Positions 44,932 through 54,748 of a stretch of 64,000 bases of DNA are shown in pieces. The stretch covers positions 2,737,001 to 2,801,000 of the forward strand of contig NZ_CP114871.1 of assembly GCF_027474405.1 (NCBI RefSeq), given 5' to 3'. The stretch's first letter is position 1; every line of letters begins with the position of its first letter. The notes beneath the pieces are model-generated. The model ran no database searches. It saw only the letters and a list, made by a program, of their open reading frames with translations, and was not told where the DNA came from. The position numbers and the translations under genes are program-made. The stretch comes from Caulobacter sp. NIBR2454 (GTDB lineage Bacteria; Pseudomonadota; Alphaproteobacteria; Caulobacterales; Caulobacteraceae).

Positions 44932-46478
44932 CGACGCGCTCCTTGTTGATCGCCGGCCGCCGCGGTCTGGGCGGCGGGGGTGCAGGCATAGGCCGGGCGC
45001 TGCGCCTGAAGGGCGGTGCAGACCTGCCCCTTCATCTGGGTCTGCTGCTCGGCGGTGATGGTGTTGGGGAACGGCTGCGCGGTTGGCAGCACGCGGGCGA
45101 ACTGGCGATAGAGCCCGTTGTTCTGGATCTGGGGCTGGTTCCAGAAGTTGGCGTTCGCCACCAGCAGGGTGCGCCAGGGCGTGCCCGCGGGCAGGTCCTG
45201 GGAGCTGGTGATGTAGTTCTTCATCGCCACGCCGGTCATCAGGGTGGTGAAGGCCGTCGCGTCGCTCCCGCACGGCGTCGAGGGCTGGCAGTTGGCGCTG
45301 CTGCTGACGAAGGCGTCGGCATAGAGCAGCGGCTGCGGATAGTTCCCCCAGGTGCCCGGGGTCACATAGATCGGCGCGTCGCCGTACAGGTTCACGTAGA
45401 AAGTCTGCTCGGAGAAATCCATGTTCCCCGAGGTCTGGCCCGTGGCGTAGTACTTCTCGATCGAGCCGTTCTGATTGTCCTGGGCGCTCTTGTAGACCCC
45501 GTTGGTGCAGTTGTTGGTCGAGCCCACCGCGCAGGTGTCGGTCAGCTTGATCAGGTTGTTGATCGGGGCCTGGGCTGGCGGCATCTGCGTCGCCTGGGCG
45601 ATCGCGCCGTAGCCGTAGGTCTGCACGTAGCTGTTGATGTAGATCGACGGCAACCGCCAACTGCCGTTGTACACCGCGCCCAGCTCCGGCTTGCCCGCCG
45701 GCATGGTCGACAGGAACTGGACCATGGAATCCAGGGTGGTCGCCTGCTGTACGGCGGCGTTGGGCGAATAGATGAAGTCCATGCACAGCCAGCTTGGGAT
45801 CGCCCACAGCTGACCGTTGTAGCTGGCGGCGGCGCGGGCCACGTCCAGCGGCGCCTCGCCGGTGATCGTGGCCGGATTGATCAGGTTCTGCGAGGCCAGG
45901 AAGCCGAGATAGAGCATGTCCAGCTCCATCACGTCGAAGCCCTGCGGCCCCAGCAGCCCGGGCAGCGCCCCGTAGTCATAGATGTCCAGGTTCGGGTTCA
46001 TCACCGCGTTCAGCAGAACCTGCGGGTTCTGGGCCTGATAGGTCTGGACCACATAGGCGACTAGGCTGGTGAAGTCGCCGCCCGGCAGGGTGGGCAGGTA
46101 GGCGTAGAGCGAAGCGTTCAACACCCGGGTCTGCTGGCCATTGAGGACCAGGGTCTGGTCGGGGCCGCTGGGGGTGATCGCCATGGCCCGGGTCTTCAGC
46201 GCGCCGCACTGGGCCCAGTTGATGACCGGACCGCCCGCGCGCTGGGTGTTGGGGCCGACATAGAACGGCTCACCCGGATTGACGGTGACGTACCAGTCGA
46301 ACGGCGCACCGGTGGCGACGGTCCAGCCGTCGACGGTGCAGGTGATCGGCGCCTGGCTGGTGTTCTTCAACACCAGCTGCCCCGCCGCCGCCGTTCCCAC
46401 GGACATCCCCGCGAACGCGACGCCCAGCAAAGCGCCCGCGACCTTGCGCACGGCGGGTTTCAGAACCTTCCAGATCAT
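44928..46478 (-). CDS. Secreted thiaminase-I-like pyridinylase / solute-binding-fold protein
   Basis: The 516-residue protein has a signal peptide (about residues 1-32), a beta-rich N-terminal domain of about 85 residues, then a thiaminase-I/periplasmic-binding fold from residue 118 (LNASLYAYLPTLPGGDFTSLV; GFDVMELDMLYLGFLASQ). Residues 222-237 (GQLWAIPSWLCMDFIY) match the thiaminase I segment with the catalytic Cys (position 232 here). The active enzyme cleaves thiamine at the pyrimidine methylene. Many Asn/Gln and Cys pairs fit a secreted protein. It leads an operon with two LecB-like lectins, suggesting a secreted, sugar-targeted factor. A non-catalytic binding role is also possible. Confidence 0.72.
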   Translation of the reverse strand: MIWKVLKPAVRKVAGALLGVAFAGMSVGTAAAGQLVLKNTSQAPITCTVDGWTVATGAPFDWYVTVNPGEPFYVGPNTQRAGGPVINWAQCGALKTRAMAITPSGPDQTLVLNGQQTRVLNASLYAYLPTLPGGDFTSLVAYVVQTYQAQNPQVLLNAVMNPNLDIYDYGALPGLLGPQGFDVMELDMLYLGFLASQNLINPATITGEAPLDVARAAASYNGQLWAIPSWLCMDFIYSPNAAVQQATTLDSMVQFLSTMPAGKPELGAVYNGSWRLPSIYINSYVQTYGYGAIAQATQMPPAQAPINNLIKLTDTCAVGSTNNCTNGVYKSAQDNQNGSIEKYYATGQTSGNMDFSEQTFYVNLYGDAPIYVTPGTWGNYPQPLLYADAFVSSSANCQPSTPCGSDATAFTTLMTGVAMKNYITSSQDLPAGTPWRTLLVANANFWNQPQIQNNGLYRQFARVLPTAQPFPNTITAEQQTQMKGQVCTALQAQRPAYACTPAAQTAAAGDQQGARR

Positions 46479-46677
46479 AGCGCCCTCCCAAGCTTGAGCG
46501 GACCCTAGTTGCAGGCTCTAAGAAATACCACCTTAAATAGCATTGATATTCAGATTCTATTTTTAGGACACAATCGTGACGCCTCCCGGCGACTTCTCCA
46601 CAGGACATGTGGCCGTCCGACAATTCGAATAACAATGTGATCTTGACAGTGTGCATACGCACGACCATCTGGGCGCC
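46479..46677. other. AT-rich divergent control region between the lectin operon and the MarR gene
   Basis: The left half (46510-46570) is markedly AT-rich. On the plus strand TTGACA (46643-46648) is a possible -35 box, with the MarR operator-like repeat GTGCATACGCAC directly after it (46651-46662). No other gene is seen. Confidence 0.45.
46651..46662. promoter_or_regulatory. MarR operator-like repeat, site 1
   Basis: GTGCATACGCAC lies 16 bases before the marR start, right after a TTGACA box. A very similar GTGCATATACAC (47150-47161) lies before the dehydrogenase gene, so both are probably bound by the MarR protein. Confidence 0.5.
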
Positions 46678-47103
46678 ATGGCCAAGCCACAGCGTATCAA
46701 CACCTGCAACGCCTTCGCCCTTCGCCAGGCGACGCGCTATGTCTCGCAGCTCTATGAAAAGCACCTCGCGCCTGTCGGCCTGACGGGACCGCAGTTCAGC
46801 CTGCTGGCCCAGCTGGAGAGCGAGGGCCTGACCATGATGGAGTTGGCGCGCCTCCTGGTCACCGACCGCACCACCCTGGTGCGCACCCTGCAGCCCCTGC
46901 AGCGCGATGGTCTGGTGGTCAGCGCGCCCAAGGCCAAGGGCTCGCGCCAGCTGGTCCTGTCCCTCACCGACGAGGGCCGCCAGCGCCTGAAGGCCGCCCT
47001 GCCCCTGTGGCGCGAGGCCCAGGACGCCTTCGAGGGCCGGGTCGGCCTGACCGAGGCCGAAAACCTGCGCCGCCAGCTTCTGAAGCTGACCCAGCACATC
47101 TGA
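46678..47103 (+). CDS. MarR-family transcriptional regulator
   Basis: The 141-residue protein shows the MarR winged helix: LTGPQFSLLAQLESEGLTMMELARLL, TDRTTLVRTLQPLQRDGLV and SRQLVLSLTDEGRQRL. I use the ATG at 46678 because a GTG at 46651 lies in the operator-like repeat. It likely represses itself and the dehydrogenase at 47189 through the paired GTGCAT-type sites, and may also act on the divergent lectin operon, whose start is 200 bases away. Confidence 0.9.
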   Translation: MAKPQRINTCNAFALRQATRYVSQLYEKHLAPVGLTGPQFSLLAQLESEGLTMMELARLLVTDRTTLVRTLQPLQRDGLVVSAPKAKGSRQLVLSLTDEGRQRLKAALPLWREAQDAFEGRVGLTEAENLRRQLLKLTQHI

Positions 47104-47149
47104 CGTCGCTTTCCTACAAGCCCCGGCGGCCGCTCTTGCGCATCATACT

Positions 47150-47161
47150 GTGCATATACAC
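47150..47161. promoter_or_regulatory. MarR operator-like repeat, site 2
   Basis: GTGCATATACAC shares 10 of 12 positions with the site before marR and lies 28 bases before the dehydrogenase start. Confidence 0.5.
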
Positions 47162-47188
47162 TTGAAAAGCTCCCCTGGAGAGAACGTC

Positions 47189-47911
47189 ATGCAAATTCAA
47201 GGTTCCATCGCCCTCGTCACCGGCGCCAATCGCGGCATCGGCCGCTCTTACGTCCAGGCCCTGCTCGACCGTGGCGCGGCCAAGGTCTACGCCGCCGCCC
47301 GCGACACCGCCTCGCTCAGCTTCAACGACCCGCGCGTCGTTCCCCTCAAGCTCGACGTCGCCGACGCCGCCCAGGTGGCCGCCGCCGCCAAGGCCGCCCC
47401 GGACGTCACCCTGCTGATCAACAACGCCGGCGTGATCTTCGGCGGCGAGCTCCTGCGCGACGGCGTGGTCGAGGACGCCCGTAAGGAGATCGAGGTCAAC
47501 TACCTGGCCCCCCTCGCCCTGGCCCAGGCCTTCGCCCCGGCGCTGAAGGCGTCCAAGGGCGGGCTGGTCAACGTCCTGTCCATGCTGGCCAAGGTGGCGG
47601 CGCGCGGGGCGGTGACCTATTCGGCTTCCAAGGCGGCCGGCCTGCTGCTCAACACCGCCCTGCGCGCCGAGTTCGCGCCGCATGGCGTCTCGGTCGTCGC
47701 CGTCCTGCCCGTTCAGGTCGAAACCGACATGGGCAAGGGCCTGCCCGAGCCCCGCCTGACGCCCGAGGAAGTCGTGGCCGAGACCCTCGACGCCCTGGAG
47801 AACGGAACCGACGAGGTGTTCCCCGGCGTCCTGACCAAGAACGCTCTGGCCGGCTTCACCGCCGACCCGAAGGGCTTCCAGGCCATGCTGCTGGGCGCCG
47901 GCGCCCACTAG
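47189..47911 (+). CDS. Short-chain dehydrogenase/reductase
   Basis: The 240-residue protein has the classical SDR motifs: TGANRGIG (cofactor), LINNAGV and the catalytic YSASK, with Ser in NVLSML. The dinucleotide is probably NADP(H) or NAD(H). The ATG at 47189 lies after GGAG. It is under the likely control of the MarR protein upstream. Substrate unknown. Confidence 0.9.
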   Translation: MQIQGSIALVTGANRGIGRSYVQALLDRGAAKVYAAARDTASLSFNDPRVVPLKLDVADAAQVAAAAKAAPDVTLLINNAGVIFGGELLRDGVVEDARKEIEVNYLAPLALAQAFAPALKASKGGLVNVLSMLAKVAARGAVTYSASKAAGLLLNTALRAEFAPHGVSVVAVLPVQVETDMGKGLPEPRLTPEEVVAETLDALENGTDEVFPGVLTKNALAGFTADPKGFQAMLLGAGAH

Positions 47912-47992
47912 CTGACACCTGCCGCCAGCTGCTGACACTCGATGTCAGCAGCCACGCTGGCGTTCGGGGCGGCGAGAACCTACCTTCGCATC

Positions 47993-50143
<2,151 letters not shown>

Positions 50144-50197
50144 CCCCCCTCTCCCCTCGTGGGAGAGGGCCGGGGGTGAGGGGGCCGCTCTGGCCTT

Positions 50198-50324
50198 TCG
50201 CCTCTCCCCCTCAGGGGGAGAGGGTCAGGGTGAGGGGGCCGCTGAGCCTCAACCGGCAAAGCCCCGCAAACCGACCCGCCCAAAGCCCCTCACCCAACCT
50301 CTCCCCACAGGTGGGGAGAGGCGA
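50198..50324. repeat. MITE-like element copy 1 (127 bp)
   Basis: The termini are perfect 12-bp inverted repeats, TCGCCTCTCCCC and GGGGAGAGGCGA, enclosing two hairpin arms and a less conserved middle (GCTGAGCCTCAACCGGCAAAG-like in part). Copies 2 and 3 lie at 53673-53800 and 54587-54714. Confidence 0.85.
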
Positions 50325-50335
50325 AGCCCCCTACT

Positions 50336-50386
50336 GAATCCGTCATCCTGAGGAGCGGCCCGCAAGGCCGCGTCTCGAAGGACGCA
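50336..50386 (+). repeat. REP-like repeat unit (third copy)
   Basis: The unit reads CGTCATCCTGAGGAG, a short GGCC-cgcaa-GGCC hairpin, then GTCTCGAAGGACGCA. It matches the inverted pair after nadC at 34093-34186. Confidence 0.75.
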
Positions 50387-50433
50387 CAACAGCCCCGCTT
50401 GCCCCCGCGCGCCACACGCCCAAAGCTCCCCCG

Positions 50434-50817
50434 ATGTCCGCCGCCCTGATCCTGACCGCCCTCCTCGTCGCGACCCCGGCGCAGACCATCGCGCCCGGCC
50501 TGTGGCGGCTGGAGAGCCGCTACTACTTCATGCCCATGCTGCCGGATAACCTGGCCAGCCTCGTGATCGAGACCGTCTGCGTCGGCGACGACCCGACCCT
50601 CGACCCCAGGAACCTGAAGCCGAAACCCGCAAACCATCAAAACATCGGCACGGTGGCCGGCGACCTGACTCGCGCCTACGCCGTCCGCTTCGGCGGCTCA
50701 GCGCACATCAGCCCCGGCTTCGTCATCGAGGCCGAACGCCTGGGCGACTGCCCCAAGGCCTGGAAGCCCGGCGACCGCCGCCAGGACCGGAATGAGCGCT
50801 TCACCTCGATCCCTTAA
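50434..50817 (+). CDS. Hypothetical exported protein (127 residues)
   Basis: The product has a short signal peptide (MSAALILTALLVATPAQTI) and a mature part with APGLWRLESRYYFMPML and one Cys pair region (ETVCVGDD and GDCPKAW), somewhat like DUF3617-type periplasmic proteins that start with PGLW. I am not sure of the family. It lies between repeats and the AT-rich gene pair. Confidence 0.6.
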   Translation: MSAALILTALLVATPAQTIAPGLWRLESRYYFMPMLPDNLASLVIETVCVGDDPTLDPRNLKPKPANHQNIGTVAGDLTRAYAVRFGGSAHISPGFVIEAERLGDCPKAWKPGDRRQDRNERFTSIP

Positions 50818-50869
50818 GTTCGCGAGGGGACGGTCATCGCAAGAGAGACCCGACGGCGTAATTCTCAAA

Positions 50870-52057
50870 TTATCTACCGGTTGAAAGATCGCCGATAGTC
50901 AATAGTGACCCTCCGCCATTTTCCAGAAAACTCTCTATAACATTCAAAAGATATCCGGTATTCTCTCCGGGATTAATAAATCCCATATGCAATTTACTTT
51001 TACCATCAACCTCTTTCTTGAATCGGAATAGCATTTTCCGATTGCCGCCGCTTTCGACAATAGTGACCTTTGCTTTAATTGGAAAGTTGTACCTTATTGA
51101 TTTGTTATCTATCAGCTTAATCAATATTTCATTGCTTGACGTCTTAGACGACATTTCTTGTATTAACTTATCTTTTCCTTTGTAGATAATAAGATGCAAC
51201 TTACCGGCGAAGGCTAAATCCGTTAACCGCTTCTCCAGCTTTTCATTTGTATCTATAAAACTGAAATCCCCAGATACAATATAAACCGTGTCGGCCCCAT
51301 CCATAACCTTGGCCATATGCTCCAAGTCTTTGTTACCACTGAACCCCTTGACGGATAGATCAAGAAGTACGTTCTTTTTCAGAAAGGACAGAGATTGCTG
51401 CAAAACATATGCAATCCCAAACCATACAACAGTGTAGTTTCTTAGCGCTTCGACTTCAGAATCTGAAATTATAGGCCTGATTTTGTGAAAGAAATTTACG
51501 TAAGCTATAAGAATAATACCAACCCCAAGGCCCCACGTGAACAAGAATCTTACAGATCCTCGAATGAATTCCCATGCGGGGTATAGAGCGGCAACGGACC
51601 AGCTTAATATAGGCTTTAAATAGTCTCTAACTATTATTTCTATTGAGTATAATTGACTTTTCTTTTCAAGCTTGTCGTACATTTCCGACAGCTTGATGAT
51701 TTTCTTTGTAGATTTATCGACTTCAATCTCCATATGACCGGCCACATTCACGATGGACAGCCTATAGGGATGAAAGAACGAAGCAAAAAAGTATGACTTA
51801 TAAATCAAGCCACGCTTCTTTGCGTCCATGAAAACTATGGACAAGTCTTTTTGCCGAAGCTTATTTAAACACCAGTAATTTCTCAGCTCGTTCTTGTTTT
51901 TAAATCTAACCTTGCCGTCGATTATATACTCGAATTGATCCGCAAATAGTTCACTCAGACCGACGATGTCGTGCGCTTGCCAACTATCGCGGAAGGCCGC
52001 GATAAGGGGAGGAGGAGATTGGCGCGTATAAGGCCCCGAAAGAGATGTGGTCATCAC
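50870..52057 (-). CDS. Low-GC gene: NTF2-like domain, membrane hairpin and PLD-like C-terminal domain
   Basis: The 395-residue protein has three parts. Residues 15-130 resemble an NTF2/SnoaL-like domain (LIAAFRDSWQAHDIVGLSELFADQFEYIID start). Two to three membrane segments lie near 160-230. The C-terminal 150 residues (ADTVYIVSGDFSFID, LHLIIYKGK, KAKVTIVESGGNRKMLFRF) look like a minimal phospholipase-D-type or related sensor/effector domain. The gene is strongly AT-rich against its surroundings. It overlaps the methyltransferase gene by 74 bases. I do not recognise a named family; horizontal transfer and a conflict-system role are inferred. Confidence 0.68.
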   Translation of the reverse strand: MMTTSLSGPYTRQSPPPLIAAFRDSWQAHDIVGLSELFADQFEYIIDGKVRFKNKNELRNYWCLNKLRQKDLSIVFMDAKKRGLIYKSYFFASFFHPYRLSIVNVAGHMEIEVDKSTKKIIKLSEMYDKLEKKSQLYSIEIIVRDYLKPILSWSVAALYPAWEFIRGSVRFLFTWGLGVGIILIAYVNFFHKIRPIISDSEVEALRNYTVVWFGIAYVLQQSLSFLKKNVLLDLSVKGFSGNKDLEHMAKVMDGADTVYIVSGDFSFIDTNEKLEKRLTDLAFAGKLHLIIYKGKDKLIQEMSSKTSSNEILIKLIDNKSIRYNFPIKAKVTIVESGGNRKMLFRFKKEVDGKSKLHMGFINPGENTGYLLNVIESFLENGGGSLLTIGDLSTGR

Positions 52058-52775
52058 CTACCTTCTCAGAAAGAGATTCTGGCAAGTTCAGACTAATAGA
52101 TTGAACAGCACAAGGCCTGACGCCCTCAATGTGCGCTGCAATTTCGCTTATAACGTGTGGATAGTCCACTATAAGAAACTGCGCATCAGTTCTGCGAATT
52201 GCGAAAGCAATGAACTCCATCAAATCATATTCGGCAAATTCTGTAAGAAGATATGAGGCGGTAAAAAATCGCCCGCCAGACACAACTCCAGATGGAAGGC
52301 TTGCCTGCACCATCAATGGCGGCTGCATTCTTGCCACTGAGAACAATTTTGAGGCTAATGAAAGCGCATTTCTGGAACGATCTATGCCGACGAATTCATG
52401 GTTTTTAAGTGATGCTGCAAAACTGAAAAGAAACGTTCCCGGGCCAGTTCCTAAATCTATAACCCTCCTAACTTCACGAAACTCGGAATTAAATAGATGG
52501 GAAGCAATTGCGCACTTAACTACATTTTTGAAAAAGTATCTTTTTGCAAATAGAACTGGATCTGATCCTGAAAACTCAACTATAGACCTTGGATCGTAAG
52601 TCCCAAGAGAGAATACATCAACAACAGAAAGGAGATATCTGTATATCGGATCAAGGCGACCTACCAAAACTTCTGCCGATTGGATAGCTTTCCTCTGAGA
52701 TTCCTCCGAGAAAACCTTCATATAGACATTTGATTTTCGAATTTTTATCGACATTTTCCGAGATCGGGTAAACAT
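51984..52775 (-). CDS. Low-GC class I SAM-dependent methyltransferase
   Basis: The 263-residue protein has motif I RVIDLGTGPGTFLFSFAAS followed by GIDRSRNALSLASKLF, and a downstream strand region with FLIVDYPHV. The Asp-Tyr-Pro motif is not the DPPY of DNA methylases, so the target may be protein or a small molecule. It precedes and overlaps the membrane/PLD-like gene by 74 bases and shares its AT-rich composition, so the two form one acquired unit. The start ATG at 52775 is the first in frame; an ATG at 52754 is an alternative. Confidence 0.72.
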   Translation of the reverse strand: MFTRSRKMSIKIRKSNVYMKVFSEESQRKAIQSAEVLVGRLDPIYRYLLSVVDVFSLGTYDPRSIVEFSGSDPVLFAKRYFFKNVVKCAIASHLFNSEFREVRRVIDLGTGPGTFLFSFAASLKNHEFVGIDRSRNALSLASKLFSVARMQPPLMVQASLPSGVVSGGRFFTASYLLTEFAEYDLMEFIAFAIRRTDAQFLIVDYPHVISEIAAHIEGVRPCAVQSISLNLPESLSEKVGDDHISFGALYAPISSSPYRGLPR

Positions 52776-52861
52776 TTAGCGAGCGCCGCTTTGCTCGGCG
52801 ACACCAAGCCTCGCAATTGACGACGCCTGAGGGTGACACCTTCACTTCAGGTTGGCGATCC

Positions 52862-52884
52862 GAGGTGAGAAAAATCCTCACCTC
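52862..52884. terminator. Hairpin between the low-GC pair and the XRE gene
   Basis: Perfect eight-base arms GAGGTGAG and CTCACCTC flank AAAAATC. It lies 38 bases after the XRE stop on the minus strand and 87 bases before the methyltransferase start, and may insulate the two units. Confidence 0.45.
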
Positions 52885-52921
52885 CTAGAAAGCAAGACGC
52901 TTCAAGCGCAGATCGCCTCCA

Positions 52922-53140
52922 TTACAACCAAACCAGCACCTCGGGCGCACTAATGCCCAACGCCCGAGCCACCGCACACACCGTCGTGTAGCTCGGGTTG
53001 CGCTCGCCCCGCTCCAGCAGTCCCACATAGTTCCTATGCAGACCCGCGCGGTCGGCCAGTTCCTCCTGGCTGATGCCCAGGGCCTTGCGATGGTGGCGGA
53101 TGGCCCGGCCCAAGGCGGCGAGATCTTCGTTCGCGGTCAC
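52922..53140 (-). CDS. Small XRE-family regulator
   Basis: The 72-residue protein is essentially one HTH: LGRAIRHHRKALGISQEELADRAGLHRNYVGLLERGERNPS. I use the GTG at 53140 because longer starts (53215) would run through the palindrome at 53174-53192. It is divergent from a second XRE gene at 53261 and lies next to the low-GC pair; it may regulate either. Confidence 0.8.
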   Translation of the reverse strand: MTANEDLAALGRAIRHHRKALGISQEELADRAGLHRNYVGLLERGERNPSYTTVCAVARALGISAPEVLVWL

Positions 53141-53173
53141 GCTGGGACCGTTGCCTTGCTCGCCGTCACGCTC

Positions 53174-53192
53174 TACACACTGACAGTGTGTA
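53174..53192. promoter_or_regulatory. 19-bp perfect palindrome between two divergent XRE genes
   Basis: TACACACTG, A, CAGTGTGTA is fully symmetric. It sits between the starts at 53140 (minus) and 53261 (plus), the usual place for an operator bound by one or both XRE proteins. Confidence 0.6.
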
Positions 53193-53260
53193 TTCGTGCA
53201 GAGCGCACGATGCATCTCCGATTGCGCTGTGCGCGCAAGAAAAGAGAGCCGAGCCCTTCC

Positions 53261-53665
53261 ATGTCCCGCAGCATCGATCCCCTCGACATCCGTCTCGGCC
53301 GCCTGATCCGGGCGCGGCGGCGGGCGGCGGGGTGGAGCCAGGCGGCGCTGGGCCGCCGGATCGGCGTCAGCTTTCAGCAGGTGCAGAAGTACGAGTCCGG
53401 CGCCAATCGGGTCAGCGCCGCGACCCTGCACGCCCTGGCGGCGGCGTTCGAGGTGCCTACCGCCAGCTTCTTCGACGGCCTGTCCGGCCCGGCCGCCGCC
53501 GCGCCCGCCCGCGATCTGGCCGCCGAGCTATTGTGCGTCCCCGGCGGGGCGGAACTGGCCGAGGCGTTCCTGGCCATCCGCTCCCCCCGCGTGCGCTCGC
53601 GCCTCCTGGCCCTGGCCGGCGAGATCGCCGGGACGGCGGGCGCGGCGCGGCGGGCATCGGCTTAG
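53261..53665 (+). CDS. XRE-family regulator with C-terminal domain
   Basis: The 134-residue protein has an N-terminal XRE HTH (LGRLIRARRRAAGWSQAALGRRIGVSFQQVQKYESG, residues 11-46 read as parts), then ATLHALAAAFEVPTASFF and an Ala-rich helical C-terminus. The arrangement is common in alphaproteobacterial regulators. The ATG at 53261 has AGAGAG upstream. The MITE-like element copy 2 begins eight bases after its stop. Confidence 0.85.
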   Translation: MSRSIDPLDIRLGRLIRARRRAAGWSQAALGRRIGVSFQQVQKYESGANRVSAATLHALAAAFEVPTASFFDGLSGPAAAAPARDLAAELLCVPGGAELAEAFLAIRSPRVRSRLLALAGEIAGTAGAARRASA

Positions 53666-53672
53666 GTGTGAC

Positions 53673-53800
53673 TCGCCTCTCCCCCTCAGGGGGAGAGGGT
53701 CAGGGTGAGGGGGCGCTGAGGTTCAGCCGGCAAAGGCTGTGCAGGTGGAACCGCCACAGACCCCTCACCCTACCCTCTCCCCACGCGTGGGGAGAGGCGA
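53673..53800. repeat. MITE-like element copy 2 (128 bp)
   Basis: It has the same perfect 12-bp ends TCGCCTCTCCCC and GGGGAGAGGCGA as the other copies. It lies directly after the XRE gene and, with copy 3, brackets the gene at 53932-54561. Confidence 0.85.
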
Positions 53801-53931
53801 AGACACCTCCGCGTTCTCCCCCAAAACCGGAGACACCCGCGACCGATACTCCCGATACTCCGCGACCTTTTGGGGAGACATCGGCGCCCCGGCTTATCCG
53901 CCGCATGGCCGCCGGCCGCAGACTGGGCGGC

Positions 53932-54561
53932 ATGAAAGCTCATCCGACCACCACCTATCACCTGGTCACGCCCGCCACCTGGGAGCTGGTGCGCGCGGCC
54001 TATCTGTCGGGCCTGTCGGCGCCGACGGTCTGCGCGCGGTTCGGGGTCAGCGTGCCGGCCCTGCGCAAGCGCGCCCGGCGCCAGGGCTGGACCAAGGCCG
54101 CCTACGCCGCCCGCGATCCCGTGGCCGCGCCCTATGGCCCCGCCGCCGCGGCGTCCATGGCCGCGGCGCCCGGCGTGGCCGCCCCCGCGTCGCCGGCCGC
54201 CGGCGGGCCGGTCAACGACCTGCCCCAGATGCTGGAGGGCCTGCCGCCGCTGGACGTCAATCCCGCCGCCCTGGCGCGCAAGGCCTTGTCGGACGCCGCC
54301 TACGCCATGCGCTACGGCCGCCCGCGCGAGGCCCGCGCCTACGCCCAGGCGGCCGAGGCGATCGCGCGCATGAACGAACTTATCCCCTACGCCACCCCCT
54401 GCGACGACGACCTCGCGCACCAGTGGAGACTCACCGCCCTGCGCAGCGCCATCCACGAAATGGCCGTCCAGATCGCCGAGGGCATCGCCAAGGGCGAACC
54501 CATCCCCGCCACCTACACCGAGGCCGCCGAAGCCTGGCTGGCGAAGAAGGGGATGGTTTGA
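53932..54561 (+). CDS. HTH-containing protein bracketed by two MITE-like elements
   Basis: The 209-residue product has an N-terminal HTH-like segment (YLSGLSAPTVCARFGVSVPALRKRARRQGW, read in parts) of the kind found in terminase small subunits and invertase-like proteins, a Pro/Ala-rich linker (about 65-95) and a helical C-terminal half (ALSDAAYAMRYGRPREARAYAQ). It starts at the ATG at 53932; longer frames upstream run through the repeat and are not used. Function unknown; flanking elements on both sides (53673-53800, 54587-54714) are direct copies. Confidence 0.65.
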   Translation: MKAHPTTTYHLVTPATWELVRAAYLSGLSAPTVCARFGVSVPALRKRARRQGWTKAAYAARDPVAAPYGPAAAASMAAAPGVAAPASPAAGGPVNDLPQMLEGLPPLDVNPAALARKALSDAAYAMRYGRPREARAYAQAAEAIARMNELIPYATPCDDDLAHQWRLTALRSAIHEMAVQIAEGIAKGEPIPATYTEAAEAWLAKKGMV

Positions 54562-54586
54562 AGGTTCAGATGCATGCGCCTTCCTT

Positions 54587-54714
54587 TCGCCTCTCCCCCT
54601 CGGGGGGAGAGGGTAGGGGTGAGGGGGCCGCTGAGTTTCAGACGGCGAGGCGGCGCAGACGGAACCGCCAAAGGCCCCTCACCCTACCCTCTCCCCACGG
54701 GTGGGGAGAGGCGA
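54587..54714. repeat. MITE-like element copy 3 (128 bp)
   Basis: It has the perfect 12-bp ends TCGCCTCTCCCC and GGGGAGAGGCGA. It lies 25 bases after the stop of the gene at 53932 and 34 bases before the stop of the convergent histidine kinase gene. Confidence 0.85.
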
Positions 54715-54748
54715 AGCCCCCTACTGGCCCGTGTCTCGAAACGCGCGC

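Larger units (their letters stand above)
50144..50433. other. 290-base repeat-rich gap after uvrB
   Basis: It contains a partial half-element (50144-50190), the full inverted-repeat element (50198-50324) and one REP-like unit (50336-50386). No gene is seen. Confidence 0.7.

Noticed and set aside
53188..53931. Extension of the HTH gene upstream to 53188
   Set aside because: This part is an Arg/Pro/Gly-rich frame through the XRE gene and a repeat element; the ATG at 53932 starts the plausible protein.
50198..54714. CRISPR array
   Set aside because: The repeats are few, 128 bp long, thousands of bases apart and palindromic with terminal inverted repeats, unlike CRISPR repeats and spacers.
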